Shown: positions 34,953-44,585, counted from the stretch's first letter. The stretch is DNA of 64,000 nt from Turneriella sp. (GCA_019186965.1 JABARV010000005.1:62001-126000); one strand, 5' to 3'. Notes: generated from the sequence alone by a model not told the origin. Numbers and translations are program-made.

Positions 34953-35032
34953 AACTACCTACCTTTTGGCTTGACGCTTTATTTCCTTGAAGTATACAAA
35001 ACAAACAAGCTTTTAGCAAGTTTTTGTCCTTC

Positions 35033-35914
35033 ATGCGCCGTTTAGCTTTAAAGAAAAAAAAACGATTTACGAAATCGCGTGCATTCACGCTCGCGATTAT
35101 TCCCAATTCACAGCACCATAAACGCGAATGGCGGATTTCGTACGCCGCAATTTATTTTGTTTTTACGATGCTTATTTTACTCGGAGTCGTTCTTATCTTC
35201 TCCATTTGGCGTCAAGCTCCCGTCACGTACGAAAAAAAGGAATCCGCAGAACTTGCTGCGGCATGGATTGCACGGTGGAATTTACTGGAAAACGGAAAAA
35301 ATGAAATTCGTAAAAACTTAGACCAACTTAAAGAAATTGGCGACGATTACTACAAAACAATTTTTAAGGCGCCTCCCGAATTAGAAAATTTTTCTTCGTT
35401 AAACCCATCTACAGAACAAAATGCAAAAATTTTACCGCTTAAAAGCGTAATGCGGCTCTTGACTGCACGCGAAGAAGCTTATATTAGCATGCCCATTGGA
35501 ATTGCAATACACTCAAACCAAATTACATCGCTTTATGGGGGCCGGGTCGATCCCTTCGGTTTAGAAACAAGTTTCCACACAGGCATCGATTTTGCTGCTG
35601 GAACCGGAACTCCTATCTACGCAACTGCTGACGGTGTCGTCGTAACAACAGATGATGCGGGAGAATCGGGTTTGGGTAAATACGTTAAAATTTTACACAA
35701 ATACGGAATCATGACTGTTTACGGGCACATGAGCCTTATTACAACTACTAAAGATAAGAAAGTTAAACGTGGTGATAAAATTGGTGAGGTAGGTTCCACT
35801 GGCCGCTCGACAGGGCCACATTTACACTACGAAGTCCACGTAAAAAACCAAGGCCCTGAAACGTGGTTTGACCTAACGTACAATCCCATGCCGTTTATTA
35901 AGGAACAGTTGTAA
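35033..35914 (+). CDS. Membrane-anchored M23 (LytM-type) peptidase
   Basis: Single-pass inner-membrane protein of 293 residues with a periplasmic C-terminal LytM domain. A basic N-terminus (RRLALKKKKRFTKSR) and a membrane helix at about 40-60 are followed by a helical linker. The peptidase (about 165-290) has the zinc motif FHTGIDFAAG (HxxxD), GDKIGEVGSTGRSTGPHLHYEVH (HxH), and VVVTTDDAG strands. All zinc ligands are present, so it may cleave peptidoglycan cross-bridges or activate amidases. I chose ATG 35033 over TTG 35024. tyrA follows after 13 bases. Confidence 0.9.
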   Translation: MRRLALKKKKRFTKSRAFTLAIIPNSQHHKREWRISYAAIYFVFTMLILLGVVLIFSIWRQAPVTYEKKESAELAAAWIARWNLLENGKNEIRKNLDQLKEIGDDYYKTIFKAPPELENFSSLNPSTEQNAKILPLKSVMRLLTAREEAYISMPIGIAIHSNQITSLYGGRVDPFGLETSFHTGIDFAAGTGTPIYATADGVVVTTDDAGESGLGKYVKILHKYGIMTVYGHMSLITTTKDKKVKRGDKIGEVGSTGRSTGPHLHYEVHVKNQGPETWFDLTYNPMPFIKEQL

Positions 35915-35927
35915 CAATTAACACATA

Positions 35928-36788
35928 ATGGAAAAGAAACCACGCATTTTTATTTGGGGAATGGGATTAATAGGCGCCTCGCTGGGTTTAAAACTCAAAA
36001 CGCTTGGCTATTTCGTGCAAGGATGTGTGCGCTCCGAAGAAAGCCAAAAAGTGTTGCACGGGATGGGGTTTGAATCTGTTTTTATCCGCCAAGACGAAGC
36101 TTTGTCTGCACTTGAAAACTGCGATATACTCGTCTTAGGGATAACCCTATCCGATTCGTACCCTGTTCTCGATTTGGTTTTTTCAAACCCAAAACTTGCA
36201 AACCGCTTAATTGTTTTCGATACCTGTTCTACCAAAAAAGATATTTGCGAATTTGTTGCACAAAAATATCCACAGGCGCAATTTGTCGGAGTGCACCCTA
36301 TGGCGGGTAAAGAAACGAATGGTCCATCGTCTGCAGACGCAGCGCTTTACGAAGGCGCAACTATTTATATTGTACCCAGCAAAAAAAGCGAAGTAAACTC
36401 TACTGTAGCTACGCTTTGGAAAAATTGTGGCACCACCCCTGTGTATATTGAAGCTGCCGAGCACGATAGGCTCATGGCGTACATGAGCCACGGCTTACAT
36501 TTTACTGCGTGCATTTTGGCACTTATGGCAAAGGACGTAGAACACATCGCGCCTTCTGTTTATCCTGGTGCTGGCAGCTTTCGTGACATGACGCGTATTG
36601 CACAAAGCCCTGGAGCACTTTGGCGCGGCATTATACTGAGCAACAAAGAGAATATTGTTTCGTGGCTAAAACAACTTGCGCACGAGACAGAAACTATCGC
36701 TACGGATTTAGAAAACGAAGCGCTCGATATTGTGCAATTTTTTGAAAAAGCAAATGAAGCGCGAAATCGCGTTATGCGTAAGTCGTAA
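35928..36788 (+). CDS. tyrA: Prephenate dehydrogenase TyrA
   Basis: NAD(P)-dependent oxidative decarboxylation of prephenate to 4-hydroxyphenylpyruvate in tyrosine synthesis. Of 286 residues, the Rossmann motif is IFIWGMGLIGASLG at about 7-20. FDTCSTK and FVGVHPMAGKE (about 115-128) carry substrate-binding residues, and HDRLMAYMSHGLHF holds the catalytic His region. GAGSFRDMTRIAQSP matches the helical C-terminal domain. Length fits a monofunctional enzyme without chorismate mutase. The 3' end overlaps the next convergent gene by 17 bases. Confidence 0.92.
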   Translation: MEKKPRIFIWGMGLIGASLGLKLKTLGYFVQGCVRSEESQKVLHGMGFESVFIRQDEALSALENCDILVLGITLSDSYPVLDLVFSNPKLANRLIVFDTCSTKKDICEFVAQKYPQAQFVGVHPMAGKETNGPSSADAALYEGATIYIVPSKKSEVNSTVATLWKNCGTTPVYIEAAEHDRLMAYMSHGLHFTACILALMAKDVEHIAPSVYPGAGSFRDMTRIAQSPGALWRGIILSNKENIVSWLKQLAHETETIATDLENEALDIVQFFEKANEARNRVMRKS

Positions 36789-37128
36789 ATCGCCCCTGTT
36801 CCGGTTTAGGATTATTTTCTTCTTTGGTCGGTTTATCTTCAAAAAAACTTTCTTTAGGTTTGTTGCCTTTACCCTCGTTCTTCTTTTTTTTCCCCTGCCC
36901 TTCGGTTTGTGAATACTCTGGAGGTTCGTAGTCGCGTTCCAAAAAAAGATCTTCCTCAAGCAGTTGCGCCTGTGGCGCTACAACACTTTCGTCTCGTACA
37001 ACTTGTTCGCGTTTAGCATCTTCGTTAGCCAATTGCCCGACAATATGTGGCTTATCGAGACGAACCGCCTCTACCCTTGCCGCTTCGTACGAATTTTGGA
37101 TTCCAATTTGTAAATCAAGCGGTTTCAT
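36772..37128 (-). CDS. Conserved-type small protein downstream of FapA, unknown function
   Basis: I do not recognise this 118-residue protein. The first 40 residues (KPLDLQIGIQNSYEAARVEAVRLDKPHIVGQ) form a compact segment. The rest is highly charged and low-complexity (EGQGKKKKNEGKGNKPKE), so probably disordered. It begins 9 bases after the FapA-like stop, in the TPR-FapA operon. Similar short proteins with a conserved head and a disordered tail often accompany FapA genes, but this is recalled context, not shown here. Its 3' end overlaps tyrA by 17 bases on the other strand. Confidence 0.65.
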   Translation of the reverse strand: MKPLDLQIGIQNSYEAARVEAVRLDKPHIVGQLANEDAKREQVVRDESVVAPQAQLLEEDLFLERDYEPPEYSQTEGQGKKKKNEGKGNKPKESFFEDKPTKEENNPKPEQGRFTTYA

Positions 37129-37137
37129 TTTCTCTAC

Positions 37138-39171
37138 TTATTTTTTTACGTCGCTATAGCGCCCTTTACGGCGATGTTTTTGGAAGTGTACGTCGTCTTC
37201 TTCGGGGGGAACATACGCTATAATATTAATGCGTCCATTTTCTTCGACAAAACTGACGTTGTTATATTCGTCTTGAACAGCGAAGGAAGCCCCATTGATT
37301 TCAATGGTAACGCCTGGGAACACAGTTTTCTCGACATGTACCGCGCCCAAAGCTTCATTATCTTTCATGAACTCAGAAATATTAGCCGCTTCTGCAAATG
37401 CTTCACGAAGACGTTCTTCCAACTTTTCTTTAAACGCAAGCGTCTTTACCAGTTGCTCTTCTTTCGCATCCCCAAATGCTTCTGGCGCTGCGGCTTTTTG
37501 CTGTTGCAATGTCTTTAAATTGACTTCTGTTTGTTCTAACTTTTCTTTAAGTTGTTTTTCGATTTGGGCAATTTGCTTCATCTGCTGCATCGCACGCGGA
37601 TTAACTCCGGCAATCACTTTCGTCGGCGTCGCCGCCATTGCGCCTAAAGATTTAACCCTAACAACGCCTCCGCAAATAATTTCGCCGCCAACAAGTTGCG
37701 CTCTTTTTCCATTGCAAATAACGTTACGCCCTGCGTAAACACGCGAATGCATAATATTTTCAGCCATCACGACATCAAGTTCTGCCATACAGGTTGAACT
37801 CTGCAAAAATTTTCCATAAATAGAGCCGGATGTAGATTCGATTTGCGCGTTCTCGCGACCAATGATACCTTGCCGTACAATAATGTCGCCCTCTGCTTCG
37901 ACAAATGCTTTTTGTATAGTACCCGCAACCTCGACTCCGCCAGCGGCCTTGACGTGCATGTTATCGTCGATATTTCCTGTTACAACAATAGAACCCAAGA
38001 AGGTAATGTTACCTGTCGTAATGCCCACGTCACCGTAAACAGTGAACATGTCATGGACGCTTAAAATACCACCACGATAAATAACTTGCCCGTTTTTCTC
38101 TGCTAAAAGCCGTTTTCCATCATCGGAAAGCATCGTTCCTGGGCCAGGCCGTATCGTTACAGGGTTACCATTTTTTGCCGGAGTTATTTTATTAAAAAGA
38201 TCTCTCCCCTCTTGCCCACGCTGCGCAGGAACTAAAACAGCAAGTACTTGCCCTTGTATAACGTTCTCTACAAGGTCACGCTCTAAAAAGTCTACACGCC
38301 CCGATTCATCTTCCTTAAATTCAATCTTTTTCTCGGTACGTACCTTGTAGTCAATATAACCGTCGTTACCATTTCTAGCGGCAGTGCCCTCTGCTACAAC
38401 AACTGGTGTTGCGTACGCTTCTTCGTCCAATGCTTTTTCAATAATATTTTCGCGAATCCCAAACTGGACACCATTTGCTTTTATAGCCTGGATAACATCC
38501 GCTACCTGCAAATGGCGTCCGCCTGGACGTGGGCGCGTCATTGTCATTATGGCACGCATGTGGTCTGCAGAAATTTCGATCGAAAGATGCGAATCTGCTT
38601 CTGGCCGGGGAGTCCACTCCGCAATTTTAAGAGGTTTTGCACTTTTCGCTTTGAGCTCGCTTTCAAGGCGGCCCTTATCAAACGCGGTAACTCCTGCAAG
38701 GCGTAGTTTTTCCAATGCTTGTTGCAGCGACACAGGAGCCCCATCCCCAACAGGGGGACGTACGGTAACATAGACTCCAGTACGATAAATACGCACGAGT
38801 ATTTTTCCTTCTGCATTAATTGCAATTGGCCCATCTTCTGAAAAAGCTGCCGCTGCCATGGCATCCGAAAGCGAAATGTCCATGTCTGCTAAATCGCTAA
38901 AGCGGTTATCTTCTTTTGCTTTAAAAACATGTATACGGTACGGTAGTTTTCGCAAGCCCAAAAGCTGAGAGCCACCTCGGCTTAAAATTTTATAATCAAG
39001 CTGCAAGGTGTCCAACTGCATTTCCATTGCCGCCAATTTTAAAGCCTGCTTTACAGAATCAGCAACGACGATAACTTCGGACGGAGGCCTGTTTTTGGCC
39101 TCATTTTTTAAATCGTCTTCATTTTCAAGAGCAAGAAAAATTTGGCGTAACTGATCCCCTGCCGATGCCAC
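37138..39171 (-). CDS. fapA: FapA-family (DUF342) polymerising-type protein
   Basis: Large cytoplasmic protein of 677 residues of the FapA/DUF342 family. A Jag-N-like N-terminal domain (about 1-80: VADSVKQALKLAAMEMQLD) is followed by the FapA core (about 150-520) with right-handed beta-helix repeats, such as GDVGITTGNITFLGSIVVTG and VEVAGTIQKAFVEAEGDIIV. A coiled-coil region at about 545-600 (MKQIAQIEKQLKEKLEQTE) and a C-terminal IEINGASFAV domain complete it. Characterised FapA members influence flagellar or pole localisation. It follows the TPR gene by 2 bases and precedes the small protein gene, so the three form an operon. Confidence 0.85.
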   Translation of the reverse strand: MASAGDQLRQIFLALENEDDLKNEAKNRPPSEVIVVADSVKQALKLAAMEMQLDTLQLDYKILSRGGSQLLGLRKLPYRIHVFKAKEDNRFSDLADMDISLSDAMAAAAFSEDGPIAINAEGKILVRIYRTGVYVTVRPPVGDGAPVSLQQALEKLRLAGVTAFDKGRLESELKAKSAKPLKIAEWTPRPEADSHLSIEISADHMRAIMTMTRPRPGGRHLQVADVIQAIKANGVQFGIRENIIEKALDEEAYATPVVVAEGTAARNGNDGYIDYKVRTEKKIEFKEDESGRVDFLERDLVENVIQGQVLAVLVPAQRGQEGRDLFNKITPAKNGNPVTIRPGPGTMLSDDGKRLLAEKNGQVIYRGGILSVHDMFTVYGDVGITTGNITFLGSIVVTGNIDDNMHVKAAGGVEVAGTIQKAFVEAEGDIIVRQGIIGRENAQIESTSGSIYGKFLQSSTCMAELDVVMAENIMHSRVYAGRNVICNGKRAQLVGGEIICGGVVRVKSLGAMAATPTKVIAGVNPRAMQQMKQIAQIEKQLKEKLEQTEVNLKTLQQQKAAAPEAFGDAKEEQLVKTLAFKEKLEERLREAFAEAANISEFMKDNEALGAVHVEKTVFPGVTIEINGASFAVQDEYNNVSFVEENGRINIIAYVPPEEDDVHFQKHRRKGRYSDVKK

Positions 39172-39173
39172 CT

Positions 39174-41633
39174 TTACTCCTTTTGCTTTTCTATGAGTTT
39201 AACCATCCCTTTATACTCTTTTGCCTTTTTTGAGTTTGGATAGTATTTAAGTAGTTTGTTAAACCCGTCGAGTGCTTTGTCGTAGTCTTTAACTTTACGG
39301 TAGTAAAGGTACGCAAGATGTTCAAGAACAGCGCTGTCTTTTGGATGCTCGAGCAAAAAGTCGTTATACACCTTTGCTGCCTTTTCATTTTGTCCCCCTT
39401 GTTCGTAGCTTGATGCAAGCGGCAGAATAATTTCACGCGAATTTTCTTTCTTACGAGCAGCCTCAAAATACTCAATCGCACTTTGAAACTTTTTTTGCCT
39501 GTATAACGTGTTCGCAAGGTTTAGGTTTGCATCAAACGAACTGGGTTCTATGTCTAGTGCTTTGCGGTAAGCATTCTCCGCTTGTTCTAATTTTTGCGTA
39601 CGTGCGTAAATTTTTCCTAAATTAATCCAGCCATTAAAGTATTGCGGATTTTTCTTTACACTTATTTGGTATTGTTTTTCAGCATTATCAAACTCTCCTG
39701 CGTCTTCGAGTAATTTACCATAAGTATAATGTAAGTCTGCTGGAGAATTTTCGTTGATGATATTAGAGAGGACGCGATCGGCGCCTTTGGGATCTTTGAG
39801 CTTATGGTACACAAGCGCTAAATTAAAAGTCGCCTCGTAGTGTTGCGGCTTTTGCGAAACAACTTTCGAAAGCTCTTCTTTGGCATCGCTATAACGCTTT
39901 TCCTTTAAATAAATTTCCCCCCTTTGGTACTGTACATCAATACCGTTACCCGCTTTCGAGAGCTCTTGCAAAGCCTGGCTATACTTTCCTTGTTTTTTTA
40001 AGAGGATTGCACTATTAAAATGTGGTTGCGTAAGTGCAGGATCAACTTCGCTCGCTTTACGGTACGCACTAAGCGCAGAATCAACTTTACCTTGCTTCTC
40101 ACGAGAAAGCCCCAACGAATACTGTGCCGGAGCAAATTTTTCATCTGCTGCTGCTGCCTTGGCAAAATGCCTTTCTGCGTCTACGTACTTTTGCGCAAGA
40201 TACAATTGCCTTCCCAAATAGTAATTTGCTTTGGAATGGTTTGGATCTTTTTCAAGAATTTTTTTATATTCATCTGCTGCGAGATTATTTTTTCCTTGCG
40301 CTTCGAGCGTACGTCCCAAAAAATAACGTGCGTCCAAGTTCTGTGGTTCTTTTTCTAAGGCTTTTTTGAAATGTGCTTCTGCTGCAATATAATCTTTTTC
40401 GGAAAAAGCTTTTTTACCCGCATCGATATCGCGTTGAGCGCTCTCCACTCCTTTATTTGTGCTTCCTGTATTTGTTGCAGAAGTTGTATTTGTGCTTGTT
40501 CCTGTTTGCTTTTCAGGAACACTTAAACCATCTTCGGGAGGTGTTTTTGCCGTTGCGTTTTCGTATCCCCCACCTGGCGTTGTCCCCTGTGTAGAGCCTT
40601 TATCTACTTTCGCTACGGAGTCATTGGGCGGAAAAAGTTCATTGTAGAGTTTCGTATATTTTTCTCTCAGTCCAGTATTGCGTCCATCGCGTTTTAACGC
40701 ATCCCTAAAATGTTCGAGCGCTTTTTTCTTGTTATTCTGCGCAAGTTCGGCATCGCCCATCGCTGCAAGAATTTTAGGGTTTTTGTTATCCAACGCATAC
40801 GCCTTTTTAAGCGCAGCAAGATACCCTTCTTCGTCGCCTAAACTTTTTAAAAAGCGTGCGTACTCAAAGTGTAAATCTGCATTTTGTGGATCAAGCGTAA
40901 GTGCCCTCTTATACGCATCTTTTGCCTTTTCGTTATTTTTGGTGCGCACAAAACCACGTGCAAGGTTGCGGAAAGCAAGCGCATTCTTGGGGTTTTTTCG
41001 CACTCCCATCTTGAGCCACTCCATCGCAGCTTTAGGTCTCTTCTTTTTAAATTCTTGATTTGCAAGAAGCGCGTACGTTTCAGGATCGTTTTCGTCCAAA
41101 TCTAATGCGCGTAAATACTGGAGCCTTGCTTCATCGTCTTTTTTAAGTTTTTCTAAAACACGACCTTTCCTTTTTAAAGGCGCAGTTTTGGTTGGCTCGC
41201 TTTGTGTAGCTTTCTCTGCATACAAAAGCGCTTTGTCGCTTTCACCCAATGCTTCGTAAATTTTAGAAAGCAAAAGGTACTGTTCTGTTAAAAAATTTTT
41301 TGTGGCGTTTTGTTCTATCCCAAGCCTAATAGCTTCTAACGCATGTTTTTCCGCATTTTTTAAATCGGGACGTGCTTTTTCTAAAGGTTGGTTTTCTGCA
41401 AGCGAATAATAAAGCTTTGCCAGTTGGGCATGCGTTTTATAGTCTCGGTTATCTAATTTTAGAAGTTCAAGTAGGGAGCGGATTTCAACATCGCGTTCGT
41501 CCTGGATGTGTAGGGGGTTATAAGCCGCCGATCCATTATTTTTTTTACTAACAAAATAGCTCCCCACCAAAAAAGTGGCGATTAAAACAATCGCGGCGCC
41601 CCTTTTGGCTGAAAGATACGGAACTTCCCTCAT
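39174..41633 (-). CDS. Large membrane-anchored TPR repeat protein
   Basis: An 819-residue scaffold protein. One membrane helix near the N-terminus (about 13-30, GAAIVLIATFLVGSYFV) puts the remainder in the periplasm. Two TPR blocks are separated by a Ser/Thr/Gly-rich linker at about 345-400. Repeat phrases include AFRNLARGFVRTKNNEKAKD, LDARYFLGRTLEAQGKNN and FNGWINLGKIYARTQKLEQ, about 18 repeats by eye. TPR solenoids bind partner proteins and have no catalytic motif. It is the first gene of a minus-strand operon with fapA. It overlaps nothing and lies 40 bases after the CcmE-like gene. Confidence 0.85.
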   Translation of the reverse strand: MREVPYLSAKRGAAIVLIATFLVGSYFVSKKNNGSAAYNPLHIQDERDVEIRSLLELLKLDNRDYKTHAQLAKLYYSLAENQPLEKARPDLKNAEKHALEAIRLGIEQNATKNFLTEQYLLLSKIYEALGESDKALLYAEKATQSEPTKTAPLKRKGRVLEKLKKDDEARLQYLRALDLDENDPETYALLANQEFKKKRPKAAMEWLKMGVRKNPKNALAFRNLARGFVRTKNNEKAKDAYKRALTLDPQNADLHFEYARFLKSLGDEEGYLAALKKAYALDNKNPKILAAMGDAELAQNNKKKALEHFRDALKRDGRNTGLREKYTKLYNELFPPNDSVAKVDKGSTQGTTPGGGYENATAKTPPEDGLSVPEKQTGTSTNTTSATNTGSTNKGVESAQRDIDAGKKAFSEKDYIAAEAHFKKALEKEPQNLDARYFLGRTLEAQGKNNLAADEYKKILEKDPNHSKANYYLGRQLYLAQKYVDAERHFAKAAAADEKFAPAQYSLGLSREKQGKVDSALSAYRKASEVDPALTQPHFNSAILLKKQGKYSQALQELSKAGNGIDVQYQRGEIYLKEKRYSDAKEELSKVVSQKPQHYEATFNLALVYHKLKDPKGADRVLSNIINENSPADLHYTYGKLLEDAGEFDNAEKQYQISVKKNPQYFNGWINLGKIYARTQKLEQAENAYRKALDIEPSSFDANLNLANTLYRQKKFQSAIEYFEAARKKENSREIILPLASSYEQGGQNEKAAKVYNDFLLEHPKDSAVLEHLAYLYYRKVKDYDKALDGFNKLLKYYPNSKKAKEYKGMVKLIEKQKE

Positions 41634-41673
41634 ATACCATTATCGGCATTTCCCGTGAGAGTGAAAGGAAGTT

Positions 41674-42093
41674 TTATTGTGTTTTAAGCTGGCCACTTGC
41701 AGCGTCGTAACGCGATGCACATTTAGCCATTACCTTGTGCGAAACGAAAAGGTTTCTATCCTTATCGTAGTAACCTTCGGCACCTGCGTCGGCGCCATCT
41801 TGGAATGTATCGGGAAGAAGGGTTTTTCCTGAATGCTCAACAACAATTTCGTTTTTTCCGTCGATAAGTCGGAAGCGGGCTTTAACGCCTTCGCGTTCGA
41901 TACTCCCCTCTTTCACCTTCCCGTAAAGGGTTAAATTCCGTTTTAAAAGGTTTGAATCGGTATTTTTGGCGATCTCTGCCTGAAAATCGTGCAATTGGAC
42001 GTGTACCTGTGCAGCGGAAGTGCTCGATGTAACGGCAAGCACAACGAGTGCCCCTGCAAGAAGGATAAAAAAGACCGCTAACTTTGTCCGCAT
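41674..42093 (-). CDS. CcmE-like haem chaperone with Cys in place of the haem-binding His
   Basis: Membrane-anchored 139-residue periplasmic protein. A hydrophobic anchor (about 5-25) is followed by an OB-fold: NLTLYGKVKEGS, the strand FRLIDGKNEIVVEHSGKTLLPDTF, and the segment VSHKVMAKCASRYD. In CcmE of cytochrome c maturation this segment reads AKHxxxY, where His binds haem covalently. Here it is AKCASRY, matching the CxxxY variant known from some deltaproteobacteria and archaea. No other ccm genes or c-type cytochromes are adjacent. It diverges from the GT2 gene. The OB-fold assignment is good; haem binding is inferred. Confidence 0.75.
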   Translation of the reverse strand: MRTKLAVFFILLAGALVVLAVTSSTSAAQVHVQLHDFQAEIAKNTDSNLLKRNLTLYGKVKEGSIEREGVKARFRLIDGKNEIVVEHSGKTLLPDTFQDGADAGAEGYYDKDRNLFVSHKVMAKCASRYDAASGQLKTQ

Positions 42094-42191
42094 GTTTCAT
42101 TATAATAAATCGAAACCTGACCGCCCATTGTTTTTGGCTCCTCGTTTGGATTTATTGACGGTGTGTTTCATTTTTGTACATTGCACCATCC

Positions 42192-43760
42192 ATGGACGCT
42201 CTTCTTATATTGAGTCTTGTAATCTATATCGTTGATATCCTCTTTTTATTTTATTACGGCGTACACTGCTTTGTCATGGTGCGTCTTTTTTTCAAACACC
42301 GCCGCAATTGTGAAACAGACGAAAATCGCCTTGAAGAACTGACAAAAAAAATGAAGTCTTGGCCACGCGTCACGGTACAGCTTCCCATGTTCAACGAATA
42401 CTACGTTGCAGAAAGGCTCATTGATACGACAATGAAAGTCAAGTATCCTAAAGACCGGCTCGAAGTACAAGTCCTTGACGACTCTACCGATGAAACAACC
42501 GATTTAGTCCGAAAAAAAGTTGCGTACTACAAGAAGAAAGGTTTTGATATTAAACTCATCCACCGTGTAAATCGGCAAGGGCACAAAGCGGGTGCGCTAC
42601 GCGAGGCACAGGAAAAAGCAAGAGGCGAGTTTATTGCGATTTTTGACGCTGATTTTATGCCTGCAGAAGACTTTCTTATAAAAACTGTTCCGTATTTTTA
42701 TGAGGCAGAAGATATCGGTATGGTTCAAACACGTTGGGGACACATCAACGCCGACTACAGTATTTTAACTAAAGGCCAAAGCTTAGGTATCGACGGCCAT
42801 TTTACAATTGAACAAATTGCGCGTGGAGGTTCTGGATTGTGGATGAACTTCAACGGCACTGCAGGCATTTGGCGGAAAAAATGTATCTACGACGCAGGCA
42901 ACTGGTCTTCTGATACACTCACCGAAGATTTTGATCTTTCGTACCGTGCAGAGCTCAAAGGCTGGCGCTTTAAGTATGTCGTCGACGTCGTTAATCCAGC
43001 AGAATTGCCTGCAACAGTTTCTGCGTATAAATCACAGCAGTTCCGCTGGTGTAAAGGTTCAATACAAACGACAGTGAAATTAGCGCCGACGATTTTTCGC
43101 ACCAATTTACCGTGGAAGGTTAAACTCGAAGCACTTACGCACCTTACCAATTACCTTGTGCATCCACTTATGGTTATCAATATCCTTGCAACGTTGCCTG
43201 TACTCTATTTTAGCGAACGCTTGGGAAATATACCCGATGCAATAATTGGTATTGCCGCTGTCTTTTTTTCTTTGGGAACTTTTGGCCCCATTGCAATGTA
43301 CCTTGTCTCGCAAAAAGTCCTCTACAACCGCTGGGCAAACCGCGTTGCTTGGATGCCCATCCTTACGATGATTGGCACAGGAATTGCGGTTTCAAACACA
43401 CGAGCCGTTTGGCAGGCATTTACCGGAAAAAAATCGACATTCATCCGTACGCCAAAATTACGCATCGAAGGCCAAACAGATAAAGTTGCTGAGCGGATGA
43501 AATACGCCGGCCACGTAAAATTAGATAAAACTCCTTTTTTAGAATTTCTTATGGGACTCTATTGCCTTGTAATTATCTACACCGCATTTGCTTTTAACCG
43601 TACAATGTTTGTTCCTTTTATGGCGATGTACGCATCGGGATTTCTCTACATTAGCCTTGCATCTTTTTACGAAAACTTCAAAGAAATGCGGGCAAAACGT
43701 GAGTTCTCGTTAAGAACTGCAACGGCGGCTGCAATCGTTACAACGCCGTTTAAAAAATAG
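42192..43760 (+). CDS. Membrane glycosyltransferase family 2 (cellulose synthase-like)
   Basis: Processive-type GT2 enzyme of 522 residues in the inner membrane. An N-terminal helix (DALLILSLVIYIVDILFLF) is followed by the GT-A domain. It has VTVQLPMFNEYYVAERLID, the nucleotide-binding VLDDSTDETTD, the DxD motif FDADFM (about 157), TEDFDLSYR with the catalytic base, and QQFRWCKGS. Four or more C-terminal membrane helices close it, including MVINILATLPVLYF and FLEFLMGLYCLVIIY. Similar proteins make glucans or glycosylate lipids; there is no PilZ domain and no partner subunit. I chose ATG 42192; a TTG 18 bases upstream is also in frame. It converges on the prepilin peptidase gene with a 3-base gap. 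Confidence 0.88.
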   Translation: MDALLILSLVIYIVDILFLFYYGVHCFVMVRLFFKHRRNCETDENRLEELTKKMKSWPRVTVQLPMFNEYYVAERLIDTTMKVKYPKDRLEVQVLDDSTDETTDLVRKKVAYYKKKGFDIKLIHRVNRQGHKAGALREAQEKARGEFIAIFDADFMPAEDFLIKTVPYFYEAEDIGMVQTRWGHINADYSILTKGQSLGIDGHFTIEQIARGGSGLWMNFNGTAGIWRKKCIYDAGNWSSDTLTEDFDLSYRAELKGWRFKYVVDVVNPAELPATVSAYKSQQFRWCKGSIQTTVKLAPTIFRTNLPWKVKLEALTHLTNYLVHPLMVINILATLPVLYFSERLGNIPDAIIGIAAVFFSLGTFGPIAMYLVSQKVLYNRWANRVAWMPILTMIGTGIAVSNTRAVWQAFTGKKSTFIRTPKLRIEGQTDKVAERMKYAGHVKLDKTPFLEFLMGLYCLVIIYTAFAFNRTMFVPFMAMYASGFLYISLASFYENFKEMRAKREFSLRTATAAAIVTTPFKK

Positions 43761-43763
43761 TAG

Positions 43764-44582
43764 TTAAATAAATTTATAAACGCGTACAAGAGCGAGGATA
43801 AGGTAGCCCATACCTAAAAAAACTCCAAACGGAATTTGTTTCTCCGAAGGTGCATAGAGAAGAATCGAACGGCGCCGTAGTATATAAAATACAATTGCAA
43901 GCATTGCCGCAAGCCCTGGAAGAAATAACGCAAGGGGATGCCCTAAAAGTAACCCAAGGGCGAGCACCAGAGGAACATCCGCCGCTCCCATTTTATACCC
44001 CGATAAAATACGTAAAAGGTGGAATAAAAAATACCAAACAAACGCCACCGATAAATCGAGCATTAAATCTATATTGGGAACAAAGCCACGGGAAATCCAA
44101 CCCCATACGGGGTAGCGGATAGCGAACAAGTAAATCAGCGCAAGAAGAAGTAAAACAAAAATTGCCTCGAGGGGAATTAAAAGAACGCGGTAGTCGATTG
44201 CCATAATAACCCAAAGCGAAGCGTATGCAACAAGAAGCAATGTAAACTCTACGGGATGCACCGAAGCAAATCCCAGTAAGACCCCGTAGAGAAAAGCCAG
44301 TGCTTCAAAAAAAGGAAAGCGGTACGAAAGCGGGCGAGAACACGAAGTACATTTTTTATTTACTAAAAAATATCCTACAATCGGAATTAGCCCATACCAC
44401 GGTACATGGGTCATACACATTTCACAACGCGACGAAGAATAAAAAACAAATGCAAGTTTATTTTCTATACGTTTGCGCTCAGTCGAGTAGTATGCTGTGT
44501 AGATACGCCATGCCAGTTGGTCGCAAAAAGAATGCCAAACTGCAAAAAGAACTCCAGCGCCAATGGTGAGAACTACTTCCAT
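43764..44582 (-). CDS. Type IV prepilin peptidase, with an altered catalytic GxGD motif
   Basis: Inner-membrane aspartic protease of 272 residues that cleaves and N-methylates pseudopilins for type II secretion or type IV pili. The cytoplasmic zinc module has C53-X2-C56 and C78-X2-C81, as in PilD. The first catalytic Asp is D130 in MAIDYRVLLIP. The second should lie in GxGDxxL but reads KMGAADVPL (G199-A-A-D202). The Asp is kept, but the third residue Gly is Ala. At least six membrane helices are present. It is far from gspDEF and on the other strand, just ahead of a large low-complexity gene, so it may serve a second pilus-like system. Confidence 0.88.
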   Translation of the reverse strand: MEVVLTIGAGVLFAVWHSFCDQLAWRIYTAYYSTERKRIENKLAFVFYSSSRCEMCMTHVPWYGLIPIVGYFLVNKKCTSCSRPLSYRFPFFEALAFLYGVLLGFASVHPVEFTLLLVAYASLWVIMAIDYRVLLIPLEAIFVLLLLALIYLFAIRYPVWGWISRGFVPNIDLMLDLSVAFVWYFLFHLLRILSGYKMGAADVPLVLALGLLLGHPLALFLPGLAAMLAIVFYILRRRSILLYAPSEKQIPFGVFLGMGYLILALVRVYKFI

Positions 44583-44585
44583 CGC

